Notes: generated from the letters alone by a model not told the origin. Shown: positions 47,198 through 58,044, numbered from the stretch's first letter. The stretch is 64,000 nt of DNA from an uncultured Amylibacter sp. (GCA_905181935.1 CAJIZV010000002.1:620001-684000), one strand, 5' to 3'. Made by a program: numbers and translations.

Positions 47198-47980
47198 TTA
47201 CGAAATTTTAAGCTTCTGGAGCATCATATTCACGCGCGGTATGTCTGAAGGATTATTGACCTCCCAAAATGCTCGCCCTTTACCCTTAACTTCAACACAT
47301 TGTATGTGGCATCCATTTTCTAAAAAACGTAGCTGCTCTAGACCCTCCTCTGCTTCAAGTGGTCCCTCTTCCCACGTTATATATTTAGCGAGTGACTCTG
47401 GGCGATATGCATATATCCCAACATGATGATAAATAGGCGCATCAATTTTATTAGAATAAGGAAGCACCTCTTTAGAAAAATACAAAGCTTTATTATTATG
47501 ATCAAAAACAGCAGTTGTCCCACCAACACGGCCTGCGGCTCTATCACTCTTAAACGCTAATATTGTATCTGAGTCACACCGCAAAACAGGCGTTGCCATA
47601 TCTGTAATCAAGTTATTTTCAAAGCTGTCAATTAAATCCTGAACAAACCATGCAGGACTTAATGGCGCATCACCCTGAAGGTTAACAATCAAATCATATT
47701 TTATATCAATATTTGCAATTGCATCAGCACAACGCTCTGTACCGTTTGCACATTTTTGAGATGTCATAACAACTTTTGCACCAAACCCCTCAGCAACAAC
47801 TTTAATTCTATCATCATCAGTAGCAACAATTACATCTACATTTTTAACTGCTATTGCAGCTTCCCAACTTCGTTGAATTAAAGATTTTGTTTTTCCATCT
47901 GCACCAGTTAATTGAATTAATGGCTTTCCAGGAAACCTAGACGATTCATAACGCGCCGGAACAACGATTAAAGTTTTCAT
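47198..47980 (-). CDS. kdsB: 3-deoxy-manno-octulosonate cytidylyltransferase
   Basis: A 260-residue nucleotidyltransferase activating Kdo as CMP-Kdo for the LPS inner core. N-terminal VVPARYESSRFPGKPL, then VIVATDDDRI, TSQKCANGTERCADAI and NLQGDAPL are the expected substrate and metal blocks; usual NLQGDEP is here NLQGDAP, a small departure. Lies 3 bases after cysQ on the same strand. Some relatives of this branch act on other 3-deoxy sugars. Confidence 0.85.
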   Translation of the reverse strand: MKTLIVVPARYESSRFPGKPLIQLTGADGKTKSLIQRSWEAAIAVKNVDVIVATDDDRIKVVAEGFGAKVVMTSQKCANGTERCADAIANIDIKYDLIVNLQGDAPLSPAWFVQDLIDSFENNLITDMATPVLRCDSDTILAFKSDRAAGRVGGTTAVFDHNNKALYFSKEVLPYSNKIDAPIYHHVGIYAYRPESLAKYITWEEGPLEAEEGLEQLRFLENGCHIQCVEVKGKGRAFWEVNNPSDIPRVNMMLQKLKIS

Positions 47981-47983
47981 AGC

Positions 47984-48781
47984 TTATGCCTTTTGTAAGT
48001 TAACGCCTGGAACTGAGGCAATAAAGAATGGGTTTTCAAAAAGCGGCTTACCATAAATTAATGGCTCATGATTATCAAAGCGAACAACGTGTCCACCAGC
48101 TCCATTTAAAATAGCATGCCCTGCAGCAGTGTCCCACTCCATGGTTCGACCAACGCGGGGGTAAAAATCAGCCTCACCAGTAGCTATTAAGCAAAACTTT
48201 AGAGATGATCCTGCTGCACGACTATCCAAAACAGTATATTTTGCAATGTAATCCTCTAACGCTTGGTCTCGGTGAGATTTAGATGCGACGACAATTAATC
48301 CATCTACGCTGGGAGCAGATACAGAAATATATTTAATATCACCAATCTGATTTATATTATGAGTTCCCAGCTCCTCAATAGATCTACCTTCTCCGTCTGT
48401 ATAAAATAAACGGCCTTTAGCTGGTGCATAAACTACACCAAACAATGGTTGGCCATCAACAACATATGCAATATTTACTGTGAATTCACCCCGACGGTGA
48501 ATAAACTCTTTGGTACCATCAAGTGGATCAACAATAAAAAATGTATTTGCTTGCTCATTGTGCGTTTCGGCTTGCTCTTCAGTCACAATTGGTATGTTGG
48601 GAAATGCTTCACGTAAACCAAAAAATATTAGCCTATCGGCCACTTCATCGGCATGCGTTACAGGGCTTTCATCATTTTTGAATTTCACTTCAATATTATT
48701 ATTATCATAAATTTCCATGATTTCCCTGCCAGCTTCAATTGCAAGCTTTCGAATAACAGTACAAACCTTTGCTTTATTCAT
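47984..48781 (-). CDS. cysQ: 3'(2'),5'-bisphosphate nucleotidase CysQ
   Basis: A 265-residue inositol-monophosphatase-fold enzyme that hydrolyses PAP, the by-product of sulfate assimilation. Metal-binding blocks: VTEEQAE, DPLDGTKEF and WDTAAGHAILNGAGG. The start at 48781 has AAGGAA eight bases upstream; a longer frame to 48814 is rejected. It is promoter-proximal to kdsB, so the pair likely form one transcript. Confidence 0.92.
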   Translation of the reverse strand: MNKAKVCTVIRKLAIEAGREIMEIYDNNNIEVKFKNDESPVTHADEVADRLIFFGLREAFPNIPIVTEEQAETHNEQANTFFIVDPLDGTKEFIHRRGEFTVNIAYVVDGQPLFGVVYAPAKGRLFYTDGEGRSIEELGTHNINQIGDIKYISVSAPSVDGLIVVASKSHRDQALEDYIAKYTVLDSRAAGSSLKFCLIATGEADFYPRVGRTMEWDTAAGHAILNGAGGHVVRFDNHEPLIYGKPLFENPFFIASVPGVNLQKA

Positions 48782-48891
48782 AAATAGTTCCTTATAATAT
48801 TTATTGCATGACACTAATTAATTAAGGGTTATGTTTAAATGTATAAAACAACAATTACTTTTTCAAACTAAAGAGTTGTTAAATCCTATCC

Positions 48892-49512
48892 TTAAGCATC
48901 GACAACCCGCAAAGTTAGATTTATTCGGCCACCTTTATCTAATAATCTAGAGGTACCAGTTTTAATACGATCTATTCCATGATGTGCTAGCCTAGCACTC
49001 TCACCCATGATCACAACGTCCCCTGAATTTAGCCAAACTGATTCTGTTTTTCCGGTACGTTCAATATTACCAATTCTAAAAAGTGCATCATCACCTAAAG
49101 AAATAGATAAAACTGGCCATTTAAAATCAGCTTCATCTTTATCTTGGTGCAACCCCATTTTTGCACCATCTTGGTAATAGTTAACCAAACAACAGTCTGG
49201 GTCTCGTGTATCAGAGATTAGTTTACGCCATAAACCTAATATTAATGGTGGTATATTAGGCCAAGGCTTTCCCCCCGGATGACAATCAACATATCGATAT
49301 CCCGATACATCTGAATACCACCCATACTTTCCAGCAGAGGTCATTTTTACAGTCATCTTATACCCACTTGGCGTTATAGGTGAAAACATAGGGGCCTGCC
49401 GTACCACTTCACGTAAATTATTAACTATTTCGCTTTGCTGTGCAGGCTCTATCATCCCTTTAAAGATTTTAAAGTTACGAACAGTTAAGGTTGGTGTGTT
49501 AAATTTATACAT
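48892..49512 (-). CDS. alkB: AlkB-type 2-oxoglutarate/Fe(II) dioxygenase
   Basis: A 206-residue oxidative demethylase for alkylated bases (1-meA, 3-meC). The Fe ligands are His and Asp in GLHQDKDE and His in LAHHGIDRI; Arg residues in GRINLTLRV bind 2-oxoglutarate. NYYQDGAKMGLHQD and LFRIGN blocks are typical. ATG at 49512 is used on protein grounds; upstream in-frame residues (to 49551) look unrelated. No Shine-Dalgarno is clear. Divergent from dnaK. Confidence 0.9.
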   Translation of the reverse strand: MYKFNTPTLTVRNFKIFKGMIEPAQQSEIVNNLREVVRQAPMFSPITPSGYKMTVKMTSAGKYGWYSDVSGYRYVDCHPGGKPWPNIPPLILGLWRKLISDTRDPDCCLVNYYQDGAKMGLHQDKDEADFKWPVLSISLGDDALFRIGNIERTGKTESVWLNSGDVVIMGESARLAHHGIDRIKTGTSRLLDKGGRINLTLRVVDA

Positions 49513-49561
49513 ATTATTAAAATAGCTGTGAAAAAGAGTAAGTAAATACACATAACTGGCT

Positions 49562-49591
49562 CTTGCAGGCTTTTAAATTCAGCTTTATATA
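49562..49591 (+). promoter_or_regulatory. Candidate heat-shock-type promoter for dnaK
   Basis: CTTG at 49562-49565 and CTTTATAT at 49583-49590 fit the general CTTG-N17-CYTATxT plan of alphaproteobacterial RpoH promoters, with one extra T; read as sigma-70 it is TTGCAG-N17-TATATA. It leaves a leader of about 85-90 bases. No CIRCE element is present in this gap. Confidence 0.4.
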
Positions 49592-49681
49592 CCCAATTGA
49601 GTATTCGCGTGGGCGGATACGGGATCTTGGTTAAGCGCCTTATGGGCTTGACCTTAACATCGCCACAGAAGGAAGAAAATT

Positions 49682-51604
49682 ATGGCTAAAGTCATTGGTA
49701 TTGATTTAGGAACAACGAACTCTTGCGTTGCCATCATGGATGGTTCTCAACCAAAGATCGTAGAAAACGCAGAAGGCGCGCGTACAACGCCATCACTTGT
49801 TGCATTTAAAAATGATGAACGTTTAGTTGGCCAAGCAGCAAAGCGGCAAGCGGTTACAAATCCAGAAAACACATTATTCGCTGTAAAGCGTTTGATAGGT
49901 CGTTCAATAAATGACCCCCTAATCAAAAAAGAAATGAAGCATCTTCCATTTAACGTAGTAGATGGTGGCAATGGTGCTGCATGGGTACAAGTTGAGGGTG
50001 AAAAATACTCTCCTTCTCAAATCTCTGCTTTTATTTTGCAAAAAATGAAAGAAACTGCTGAAAGTTATCTAGGTGAAACTGTAACAGAAGCTGTAATTAC
50101 AGTTCCTGCGTATTTTAACGATGCACAGCGCCAAGCTACAAAAGATGCAGGTAAAATTGCAGGCTTAAATGTCCTACGAATTATTAACGAACCAACTGCT
50201 GCTGCTTTAGCTTATGGCTTAGATAAAGAAGGTGGCAAAACTATTGCTGTTTATGATCTTGGCGGCGGAACGTTTGATGTATCAGTCATGGAAATAGATG
50301 ATGGCTTGTTTGAAGTTAAGTCAACGAACGGTGATACAGCTCTTGGTGGCGAAGATTTCGATATGCGTATTGTTGAATATTTAGCAAACGAATTCAAAAA
50401 AGAAAACGGTGTAGATCTAACTAAAGATAAAATGGCTCTTCAGCGCTTAAAAGAGGCCGCTGAAAAGGCGAAAATCGAATTATCTTCTGCTGCACAAACA
50501 GAGATTAACCAACCGTTTATTTCTATGGACCCAAATGGTGGGCAACCATTGCACCTTGTATTAAAGCTGACGCGTGCAAAGTTAGAAAGTTTGGTTATTG
50601 ACTTAATTAAGCGCTCTTTAAAACCATGTGCTGCAGCCTTAAAAGATGCTGGTTTATCAAAATCAGACATTGATGAGATTGTTTTAGTTGGTGGCATGAC
50701 GCGTATGCCAAAAGTTATTGAAGCGGTAACTGAGTTTTTTGGTAAGGAGCCACATAAAGGTGTGAATCCAGATGAAGTTGTTGCTTTAGGTGCAGCAATT
50801 CAAGCTGGCGTTTTACAAGGTGATATTAAAGACGTTGTTTTATTAGACGTTACGCCACTATCTTTAGGTATCGAAACATTAGGTGGTGTATTTACACGCC
50901 TGATTGATCGCAACACAACAATTCCAACAAAAAAATCACAAGTTTTCTCGACTGCAGAAGATAATCAGAATGCTGTTACAATTCGTGTTTTCCAAGGTGA
51001 ACGCGAAATGGCTGCTGATAATAAAGTATTGGGACAATTTAATTTAGAAGATATTCCACCAGCACCCCGTGGTTTGCCACAAATCGAAGTAGCCTTTGAT
51101 ATCGATGCTAACGGAATTGTTTCCGTATCAGCTAAAGATAAAGGTACAAATAAAGAGCATAAAATTACGATCCAGGCCTCTGGAGGCTTGAGTGACGACG
51201 ATATTGAGCAAATGGTTAAAGACGCAGAAGAAAATGCTGAGTCAGACAAAGAGCGTAAAGAGTTAGTTGAAGCAAAAAATAGTGCTGAGAGCTTATTACA
51301 CAGCACAGAAAAGTCTGTTGCCGAACATAGTGATAAAGTTGACCCAACCACAGTCGAAGTTATTGAAATGGCAATGGCTAACTTAACTGAAAGCTTGGAA
51401 ACAGAAGATGCTTCTAAAATTAATGCACGCGCGCAAGATTTAACAGAAGCAGCCATGAAGCTCGGTGAAGCCATCTACAAGGCACAAGCAGAAGCACCTG
51501 AAGCACCTGAAGGAATGGGTGATGACGATGCTGGGGAGCCTCGCGGTGTAGATGAAGACATTGTCGATGCTGATTTTGAAGACTTAGGCAAAGACGGCCA
51601 ATAA
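49682..51604 (+). CDS. dnaK: Chaperone protein DnaK
   Basis: A 640-residue Hsp70. [12 protein letters not shown] at the N-terminus, [12 protein letters not shown] and [11 protein letters not shown] in the ATPase domain, then the substrate-binding domain and a C-terminal [11 protein letters not shown] tail of normal length. It binds unfolded peptides with DnaJ and GrpE, both also in this window. GAAGGAAG lies just upstream of the ATG. Confidence 0.98.
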   Translation: MAKVIGIDLGTTNSCVAIMDGSQPKIVENAEGARTTPSLVAFKNDERLVGQAAKRQAVTNPENTLFAVKRLIGRSINDPLIKKEMKHLPFNVVDGGNGAAWVQVEGEKYSPSQISAFILQKMKETAESYLGETVTEAVITVPAYFNDAQRQATKDAGKIAGLNVLRIINEPTAAALAYGLDKEGGKTIAVYDLGGGTFDVSVMEIDDGLFEVKSTNGDTALGGEDFDMRIVEYLANEFKKENGVDLTKDKMALQRLKEAAEKAKIELSSAAQTEINQPFISMDPNGGQPLHLVLKLTRAKLESLVIDLIKRSLKPCAAALKDAGLSKSDIDEIVLVGGMTRMPKVIEAVTEFFGKEPHKGVNPDEVVALGAAIQAGVLQGDIKDVVLLDVTPLSLGIETLGGVFTRLIDRNTTIPTKKSQVFSTAEDNQNAVTIRVFQGEREMAADNKVLGQFNLEDIPPAPRGLPQIEVAFDIDANGIVSVSAKDKGTNKEHKITIQASGGLSDDDIEQMVKDAEENAESDKERKELVEAKNSAESLLHSTEKSVAEHSDKVDPTTVEVIEMAMANLTESLETEDASKINARAQDLTEAAMKLGEAIYKAQAEAPEAPEGMGDDDAGEPRGVDEDIVDADFEDLGKDGQ

Positions 51605-51630
51605 AAGCGGTCCTCTTACTTTATCTAAAC

Positions 51631-51656
51631 TTAACCCCACAGGAATGTGGGGTTAA
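51631..51656 (+). terminator. Hairpin between dnaK and dnaJ
   Basis: Perfect 11-bp stem, TTAACCCCACA at 51631-51641 and TGTGGGGTTAA at 51646-51656, with a GGAA tetraloop. No U-tract follows, so it more likely attenuates or protects the mRNA, lowering DnaJ relative to DnaK, than ends it. Confidence 0.65.
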
Positions 51657-51679
51657 TCCGCTTCGCGCAGGAGATACTA

Positions 51680-52819
51680 ATGTCAAAACGTGATTATTAC
51701 GAAACCTTAGGTTTATCTAAAGGTGCATCTGAGGCCGATATTAAAAAAGGCTTTAGAAAAAAAGCTATGGAACTGCATCCAGATCGCAATCAAGACGATC
51801 CCACTGCAGAAGATAAGTTTAAAGAAGCAAATGAAGCTTATGATGTCTTAAAAGATGGTGATAAGAAAGCTGCGTATGACCAGTATGGTCATGCTGCATT
51901 TGAAGGTGGTATGGGAGGCGGCGGCGCTCGTAGCCCATTTGGTGGAGGCGGAGGTGGTGATTTTAACTCTGCGTTCTCAGATGTATTTGATGACTTATTT
52001 GGAAATTTTGGAGGCAGTCAGCGAGGTGGTCCGGCTAGTGCATCTCGCGGTTCAGATCTACGCTATAATCTCAAAGTTTCTTTAAATGATGCCTATAATG
52101 GCAAACAAGAAAAAGTTTCTGTCAATTCATCTGTCTCTTGTGATGGTTGCTCTGGGACAGGTGCAGCAGCAGGATCTAAACCTGCTAGGTGTCCAACATG
52201 TTCAGGTATGGGTAAGGTTCGTGCACAGCAGGGCTTCTTTACTGTAGAACGTGCATGTCCAACATGTTCAGGACGCGGTGAAACAATTACTAACCCGTGT
52301 GATATATGTAATGGATCTGGCGCAACACAACGCGATAGGTCTTTATCCGTAAATATTCCAGCGGGAGTTGAACAAGGCACACGAATACGGTTGACTGGTG
52401 AGGGTGAAGCAGGTCAACGTGGCGGACCGTCAGGTGATCTTTACATATTTATTGATGTTGAAGATCACGAATTATTTGAGCGCGAAGCAAATAACTTATT
52501 TTTACGCGTACCAGTATCCATGGCAACTGCAGCTCTTGGAGGTGAAATTGATGTACCAAATATTGACGGTAATACCTCTAGAGTAAAAATTCCTATGGGC
52601 GCACAAGCAGGTAAGCAAATGCGCCTAAAAGGTAAAGGTATGCCAGCACTTCGTGGCAGTGGGAAAGGTGATTTATATTTAGAAATTGCTGTTGAAACAC
52701 CTATTAATTTATCAGCTAAACAAAAAGAACTATTAAAAGAGTTTGACGAATTATCAGAAGATAGTAATCCAGGAGCTAAAAATTTCTTTGATATAGTTAA
52801 AGCATTTTTGAAAGCTTAG
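51680..52819 (+). CDS. dnaJ: Chaperone protein DnaJ
   Basis: A 379-residue type I Hsp40. J-domain with His33-Pro34-Asp35, a Gly/Phe-rich linker at about 75-120, then four zinc-binding repeats ([32 protein letters not shown]) and the C-terminal substrate domain. The start at 51680 is set by GCAGGAG six bases upstream; an upstream in-frame ATG at 51647 falls in the intergenic hairpin. Confidence 0.97.
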   Translation: MSKRDYYETLGLSKGASEADIKKGFRKKAMELHPDRNQDDPTAEDKFKEANEAYDVLKDGDKKAAYDQYGHAAFEGGMGGGGARSPFGGGGGGDFNSAFSDVFDDLFGNFGGSQRGGPASASRGSDLRYNLKVSLNDAYNGKQEKVSVNSSVSCDGCSGTGAAAGSKPARCPTCSGMGKVRAQQGFFTVERACPTCSGRGETITNPCDICNGSGATQRDRSLSVNIPAGVEQGTRIRLTGEGEAGQRGGPSGDLYIFIDVEDHELFEREANNLFLRVPVSMATAALGGEIDVPNIDGNTSRVKIPMGAQAGKQMRLKGKGMPALRGSGKGDLYLEIAVETPINLSAKQKELLKEFDELSEDSNPGAKNFFDIVKAFLKA

Positions 52820-52821
52820 TG

Positions 52822-52853
52822 TTGGTTCCAGTTTAGGCTGGGATCAATTTTTT
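52822..52853 (+). terminator. Intrinsic terminator after dnaJ
   Basis: TTGGTTCCAG at 52822-52831 pairs with CTGGGATCAA at 52838-52847 (two G-U pairs), loop TTTAGG, then six T at 52848-52853. It overlaps the 3' end of the convergent UPF0126 gene. Confidence 0.75.
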
Positions 52854-53476
52854 CTTTGACCATTTTTAAAAACTACAAACGAACGTAATGTTATCATAAA
52901 TATAAATGCTATAATAAGACTTGTAGTCTCATCAATCCATTCTCTCGAAACAATGTAGATAGTGCCTCCAATTAAAGATACTGTTGCATATAAATCTTGC
53001 TTTAATATAGCGGGCTGCAACCCACAAAGCATGTCACGAAACATACCCCCCGCAACGCCCGTTAGGCATCCTAAAACAATAACACTCAACATTGGTAAAC
53101 TACCCACCAAAGCACTTTGAATGCCAACAAGCGTAAATAATGCCAACCCAATACCATCTAAATACAGCAAGAACCGCAATCTTTTACCATCTCTTTGGCC
53201 ATAAGTTTTTGACAAAAAATATGTTATCAAGGCTACGGGTACAGCGGTTACCAAATACGTCATATCTGTGAGCCAGAAAACAGGTGTTGTTCCCATTAGT
53301 AAGTCACGCAATGTTCCACCCCCAATTGAAGTAACAATTGCTAGAACAACTACACCAAAGGGGTCAAACCCTTGTCGCACACCTTGAATTGCAGCCGTAA
53401 CAGCCATAACGGCTGTTGCCACTATAGTTAGCCAAAATGCTACTATTGATAAACTTGTCTCGATAGCTGTTCTCAC
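52844..53476 (-). CDS. UPF0126/YicG-like membrane protein (TRIC-type channel family)
   Basis: A 210-residue protein with about seven helices, made of two copies of a glycine-rich unit: SIGGGTLRDLLMG in the first and GVAGGMFRDMLCG in the second. These are signatures of the bacterial UPF0126 family, structurally related to TRIC cation channels; in a few cases a role in glycine or potassium movement is suggested. Starts with GTG. Divergent from mutS with 134 bases between starts. Confidence 0.85.
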   Translation of the reverse strand: MRTAIETSLSIVAFWLTIVATAVMAVTAAIQGVRQGFDPFGVVVLAIVTSIGGGTLRDLLMGTTPVFWLTDMTYLVTAVPVALITYFLSKTYGQRDGKRLRFLLYLDGIGLALFTLVGIQSALVGSLPMLSVIVLGCLTGVAGGMFRDMLCGLQPAILKQDLYATVSLIGGTIYIVSREWIDETTSLIIAFIFMITLRSFVVFKNGQRKN

Positions 53477-53610
53477 ACTTATATTTTAAGCTATTACTAA
53501 TTTAGTATAGCTTGGTATCCTCTTTAAAGTTAGTAGGCAACAAACTTGTCGTTTTTGCTTTTCCTGTTTGGATATGACGGCTATCTTTACCAAATCTATT
53601 GGAAAATAAT

Positions 53611-56265
53611 ATGTCCGTATCAAAATCTTCTGTAACGCCCATGATGGTTCAATTTTTAGAAATAAAATCTGAATACCCCAATGCATTACTTTTTTACCGT
53701 ATGGGTGATTTTTACGAATTGTTTTTTGATGACGCTGTTGCAGCAGCTGCAGCATTAGATATTTCACTAACTAAACGTGGTAAGCATCTAGGGCAAGATA
53801 TACCAATGTGTGGTGTTCCTCATCATGCTGCAGAAAATTATTTATTAACATTAATTCGTAAGGGTTTCCGTGTAGCCGTTTGTGAACAACTAGAGACACC
53901 TGCAGAAGCCCGAGCCCGAGGATCAAAATCTGTAGTCAACCGTGGTGTCGTACGGTTGGTTACATCTGGAACATTAACTGAAGACACCCTTCTATCTGCA
54001 AGAGAACACAACTACTTAGGCGCTTTTTCAACATTGCGTTCTGATTCTGCTTTTGCTTGGGTTGATGTCTCCACGGGTGATTTTCACGTTCAAAGTTGTC
54101 CACGTGTTACATTTGGGCCAATGCTTGCACGTCTTAATCCAGCAGAGGTATTAGTTACTGAAGCAAATTATGAAGAATGCATTGAGCAAACACAAGAAGC
54201 CAATGCAACACTAACACCTCTTTCCCCAGCTAGCTTTGACAGTGCGGCTGGATTAGACAGATTATGCCGGCTATTCAAAGTAAAATCACTTGATGGATTT
54301 GGTACCTTTACGCTTGCCGAGACTGCAGCATTAGGTGCAATTATTGATTACTTAGAAATTACCCAAAAAGGAAAGCTACCACTATTAAAAGCACCCATTA
54401 AAGAAGCCACTGAAAGTTTTATGCAAATTGATGCATCAACCCGGCGAAATCTTGAGCTAACTCAAACTTTGTCTGGTGCAAAAAATGGCTCATTATTACG
54501 CGTTATTGACAATACCGTTACAGGTGCGGGCGCTAGGTTATTAGAGACTAGGTTAAACAGCCCCTCAACACGTTTAGGTGTAATTACAGAGCGTTTAGAT
54601 GCAGTTGAGACATTCAAATTTGACAATTCTTTACGGACTAATGCCCAAGATATTTTACGCCAAACAGCTGATATGGATCGCGCATTATCTCGAATTTCAC
54701 TAGACCGCGCAGGACCTCGTGATTTTTTAGCCATTCGCCAAGGCCTAGATAAAGGTCGCGATTTAGCTAGTTTAATTTCTAATATGGATGCGATTTTAAT
54801 ACAATCAGCCAAAAATAGCCTCGAGGGTAATTACGAAATTTCTGAGTTTTTGCTTAGTGTGTTAGCAGATGAAGTTCCATTATTGGCGCGAGACGGTGGC
54901 TTTGTGCGTCCTGGCTTTAATCAACCTTTAGACGAGGCTAGAAAACTACGTGATGAAGGTCGAAAAGTAATTTCCAACATGCAAACAAACTTTATTTCAA
55001 TAACAGGAATTCCATCATTAAAGATTAAGCATAATAACGTATTGGGCTACTTTATTGAAACGCCTGCCACACACGCTAAGAAGATGTTAGATGAGCCTTA
55101 TTCCAAAACATTTATTCATCGCCAAACAACTGCAAACGCGGTTCGCTTTACAACAATAGAACTCTCTGAAATGGAGACTAAAATCTTAAATGCTGGTGGA
55201 AGAGCATTAACGATAGAAAGTAATATATTTAGTGAAATCAGCACGGAGATTCTAAAAGTAGCTGCCGCAATTTCAGCTGCTGCCAAAGCATTAGCTGAAA
55301 TTGATTTAGCAGTTAGTCTTGCAGACATTGCAATGTCAGAAAACTGGTGTAGGCCTAAATTAGATAACTCTCGAAAATTTAAAATAATTGGTGGTCGCCA
55401 TCCAGTAGTAGAGGCTGCATTAAGAAAAGAAGCATCAGGCACCTTTATTGCAAATGATTGTGATCTATCTGCAGGAACCGATAAAGATAAACCTGTTTGG
55501 TTACTAACTGGGCCAAACATGGCTGGTAAATCAACGTTCTTACGTCAAAATGCATTAATAGCCCTCCTAGCGCAAATTGGAAGTTTTGTGCCTGCAACAA
55601 GTGCAGACATTGGTATTGTCACGCAATTATTCTCAAGAGTTGGTGCATCAGATGATTTAGCAAGGGGTCGTTCAACATTTATGGTGGAGATGGTGGAGAC
55701 AGCAGCCATCTTAAATCAGGCTGGTGAACATGCATTAGTAATTCTAGATGAAATTGGTCGAGGAACGGCAACATATGATGGTTTATCAATTGCATGGGCA
55801 ACTTTAGAAAACTTGCATGATGTAAATAAGTGTCGGACTTTATTTGCTACGCATTATCATGAACTAACTGGATTAACTGAGAATTTAGCTGGCTTGGTTA
55901 ACGCAACAGTTTGCGTTCGTGAATGGGATGGAGATATTATCTTTCTTCATGAAGTTAAAAAGGGAGCGGCAGATCGAAGCTATGGCGTACAGGTTGCCAA
56001 ATTAGCTGGCTTACCTAACACAGTTATAGCCCGTGCTACTGAGGTATTAGAAAAGCTAGAAAGTAATGATCAGGGTGGGAAAACCCAAGCATTAATCAAT
56101 GAATTGCCGCTATTTAATGCAATACAAACACCACCGGTTCTAGTAAAAAGTCCCTCAAATATAGAAGTCGCATTAGCAGATATTTATCCAGATGAACTAA
56201 CACCTAAAGATGCTTTAGCTATAATTTATGAGCTCAAGGCTAAGTTAAACGAATATAATTCATAA
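53611..56265 (+). CDS. mutS: DNA mismatch repair protein MutS
   Basis: An 884-residue mismatch sensor. The mismatch-reading motif Phe-Tyr-Glu lies in [13 protein letters not shown]; connector and lever domains follow; the ATPase has Walker [10 protein letters not shown] and Walker [16 protein letters not shown], and the C-terminal dimerisation tail is present. The start at ATG 53611 is preferred over a TTG four codons upstream. A hairpin after the stop separates it from grpE. Confidence 0.97.
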   Translation: MSVSKSSVTPMMVQFLEIKSEYPNALLFYRMGDFYELFFDDAVAAAAALDISLTKRGKHLGQDIPMCGVPHHAAENYLLTLIRKGFRVAVCEQLETPAEARARGSKSVVNRGVVRLVTSGTLTEDTLLSAREHNYLGAFSTLRSDSAFAWVDVSTGDFHVQSCPRVTFGPMLARLNPAEVLVTEANYEECIEQTQEANATLTPLSPASFDSAAGLDRLCRLFKVKSLDGFGTFTLAETAALGAIIDYLEITQKGKLPLLKAPIKEATESFMQIDASTRRNLELTQTLSGAKNGSLLRVIDNTVTGAGARLLETRLNSPSTRLGVITERLDAVETFKFDNSLRTNAQDILRQTADMDRALSRISLDRAGPRDFLAIRQGLDKGRDLASLISNMDAILIQSAKNSLEGNYEISEFLLSVLADEVPLLARDGGFVRPGFNQPLDEARKLRDEGRKVISNMQTNFISITGIPSLKIKHNNVLGYFIETPATHAKKMLDEPYSKTFIHRQTTANAVRFTTIELSEMETKILNAGGRALTIESNIFSEISTEILKVAAAISAAAKALAEIDLAVSLADIAMSENWCRPKLDNSRKFKIIGGRHPVVEAALRKEASGTFIANDCDLSAGTDKDKPVWLLTGPNMAGKSTFLRQNALIALLAQIGSFVPATSADIGIVTQLFSRVGASDDLARGRSTFMVEMVETAAILNQAGEHALVILDEIGRGTATYDGLSIAWATLENLHDVNKCRTLFATHYHELTGLTENLAGLVNATVCVREWDGDIIFLHEVKKGAADRSYGVQVAKLAGLPNTVIARATEVLEKLESNDQGGKTQALINELPLFNAIQTPPVLVKSPSNIEVALADIYPDELTPKDALAIIYELKAKLNEYNS

Positions 56266-56284
56266 ATCAGTCAGCATAATCAAT

Positions 56285-56320
56285 TTTAATGATGGCAAAA
56301 TTAATCCTGCCATCATTAAA
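56285..56320. terminator. Hairpin between convergent mutS and grpE
   Basis: A perfect 13-bp inverted repeat (56285-56297 and 56308-56320) with a 10-base loop. TTTAAT and ATTAAA ends flank a TGATGGCA core, so each direction begins with A and ends with a short A/T tract. Position between two stops supports a shared terminator. Confidence 0.6.
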
Positions 56321-56328
56321 TATTAAAC

Positions 56329-56901
56329 TTATCCTCCAGAAGAAACCCCAACACTAGCTGGGCGTAATAAGCGGTCTGAGATCATAAATCCTTCATCCAT
56401 AACTTGCAGGATATGACCAGCCTTAACTGTTGGCATAGGGGCTTCAAACATAGCTTGATGCAATTCTGGATCAAACTTATCGCCAATTTCTGGTACAATT
56501 GGCGTGATGTGATGTTTAGCAAATGTATTAATAAGTTCCCGCTGGGTCAAATCAATTCCCTCGAACAAACTTTTATTTGTTTCTCGCTGTTCATCAGTTG
56601 CCATTTCTAATGCCCGCTTCATATTGTCATAAACAGACAACAAATCACGCGCCAGTTTGCGTCCACCGTAAATTTCAGCATCCCTACGATCACGCTCACC
56701 ACGCTTACGTTGATTTTCAGCTTCAGCCAGTGCTCGCATTAAACGATCATTAAGTGCTGCGTTTTCAGTGCGCAGCTCTTCTTCTTCGCTAATCTCAACT
56801 TCTAACTCACCACTTAATTCTTCAATATCAACCAACTCTTCATCATTAATCAGAACCACAGGTTCTGAAAGGGATACTTTTGGCTTTTCTTCATCTGACA
56901 T
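56329..56901 (-). CDS. grpE: Nucleotide exchange factor GrpE
   Basis: A 190-residue DnaK partner. An acidic, helical N-terminus (coiled-coil dimer, about 30-85) leads to the AENQRKRGERDRRDAEIYG block and a beta domain with GDKFDPELHQAMFE, then HILQVMDEGFMISDRLLRPASVGVSSG. It releases ADP from DnaK. Coded 4 bases after hrcA on the same strand. Confidence 0.95.
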   Translation of the reverse strand: MSDEEKPKVSLSEPVVLINDEELVDIEELSGELEVEISEEEELRTENAALNDRLMRALAEAENQRKRGERDRRDAEIYGGRKLARDLLSVYDNMKRALEMATDEQRETNKSLFEGIDLTQRELINTFAKHHITPIVPEIGDKFDPELHQAMFEAPMPTVKAGHILQVMDEGFMISDRLLRPASVGVSSGG

Positions 56902-56905
56902 TCAT

Positions 56906-57970
56906 TCAGGTCCTTAGTATGCGCCCAATAAGCTGGGCTGTATAATCTACAATGGGCACAACACGCCCATAATTTAATCTTTTTGGTCCAATAACACCGA
57001 CTGCACCAATTACTTTTCGATCAGCGTTCATATACGGGGAAACAACTAATGACGACCCCGAAAGTGAAAATAATTTATTTTCTGACCCAATAAATATCTT
57101 TACGCCTTCTCCTTGCTCTGCAAGACCTAAAAATTCGCTAATATCCTTTTTTTGTTCTAAATCATCAAATAATGACTTAATACGCTCCATATCCTCATCA
57201 GACTGTCCATCATCTAATAGGTTTGATCGTCCACGTACTATTAACCGCGCTTCAGATGCTTGATCTTTAGCCCAAACAGCTACACCATCTTTAATCATTT
57301 GCTGAGAAAGAACATCAAGATCACGCTGATGTTTTTCAACGTGCATTTCAACTACATGTCGTAAATCACTAATAGTATGACCAGCTACAATTGCATTTAG
57401 AAAATTTGCAGCTTCCCTCATAGATGATGGTGTCTGTCCTAGGGGCGGAGTAAACATACGGTTTTCTACATTACCATCTTCTGTGACCAAAACTACTAAA
57501 GCACGATCAGGTGCTAAAGAGACAAATTCAATATGTTTTATTGGAGCTTCAGATTTAGGTGCCAATACGACACTAGCACTCTGGGTTAGGCCTGATAACA
57601 TAGCTCCAGCCTTATTTAAGACTGCAGACATGTCATCAGGGTGGTCTAGAGATGCATCAATTTCTTTTCGCTCTTGCGTATTTATATCTCCAACCTCCAG
57701 CAAACCATCAACAAAAAGCCTCAAACCACTTTCTGTTGGAATTCGCCCTGCAGAAATATGTGGTGCATTTAAAAGGCCTAAAAATTCTAAATCATTCATA
57801 ACATTTCGAATTGTTGCCGCTGAAACATTTTCCGATAAGCTACGCGTCAAGGTTCGCGACCCAACAGGATCGCCAGTATTAAGGTATGATTCAACCAGCA
57901 AGCGAAATACTTCTTTACTACGCCCAGTTAGATCATCAATAGTGTGTGGCTTAGGTTGTTCCACGTTCAC
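56906..57970 (-). CDS. hrcA: Heat-inducible transcription repressor HrcA
   Basis: A 354-residue repressor: N-terminal winged helix (LTGRSKEVFRLLVESYLNTGDPVGSRTL...VSAATIRNVMNDLEFLGLL...HISAGRIPTESGLRLFVDGLL), then a GAF-like ligand domain and a C-terminal VIGPKRLNYGRVVPIVDYTAQLIG block. It starts with GTG at 57970 after AAGGAAAAG. HrcA normally binds CIRCE (TTAGCACTC-N9-GAGTGCTAA) and needs GroEL; I found no CIRCE in this window, so its targets (probably groESL) lie elsewhere. Confidence 0.95.
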   Translation of the reverse strand: MNVEQPKPHTIDDLTGRSKEVFRLLVESYLNTGDPVGSRTLTRSLSENVSAATIRNVMNDLEFLGLLNAPHISAGRIPTESGLRLFVDGLLEVGDINTQERKEIDASLDHPDDMSAVLNKAGAMLSGLTQSASVVLAPKSEAPIKHIEFVSLAPDRALVVLVTEDGNVENRMFTPPLGQTPSSMREAANFLNAIVAGHTISDLRHVVEMHVEKHQRDLDVLSQQMIKDGVAVWAKDQASEARLIVRGRSNLLDDGQSDEDMERIKSLFDDLEQKKDISEFLGLAEQGEGVKIFIGSENKLFSLSGSSLVVSPYMNADRKVIGAVGVIGPKRLNYGRVVPIVDYTAQLIGRILRT

Positions 57971-58027
57971 CTTTTCCTTTGGTCAGGGAACACTTTAAAA
58001 ACCTTTCACAGTGGGGTCAATCTTGGT

Positions 58028-58044
58028 TTGCGCATAATGCGCAA
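58028..58044. promoter_or_regulatory. 17-bp palindrome in the hrcA/rph divergent promoter gap
   Basis: TTGCGCATAATGCGCAA: two exact 8-base arms around one A. The gap between hrcA and rph starts is 112 bases, and the palindrome lies near its middle. Its GC core stands out from AT-rich surroundings, which favours a protein-binding site. The bound factor is unknown. Confidence 0.55.

Noticed and set aside
53486..53767. 93-codon minus-strand frame at the mutS start
   Set aside because: It overlaps the conserved mismatch-binding region of mutS in antisense and has no family residues.
57510..57580. TAGCACTC-like and GTGCTAA words resembling half CIRCE sites
   Set aside because: They lie in the hrcA coding region, in the wrong order and spacing for the CIRCE inverted repeat.
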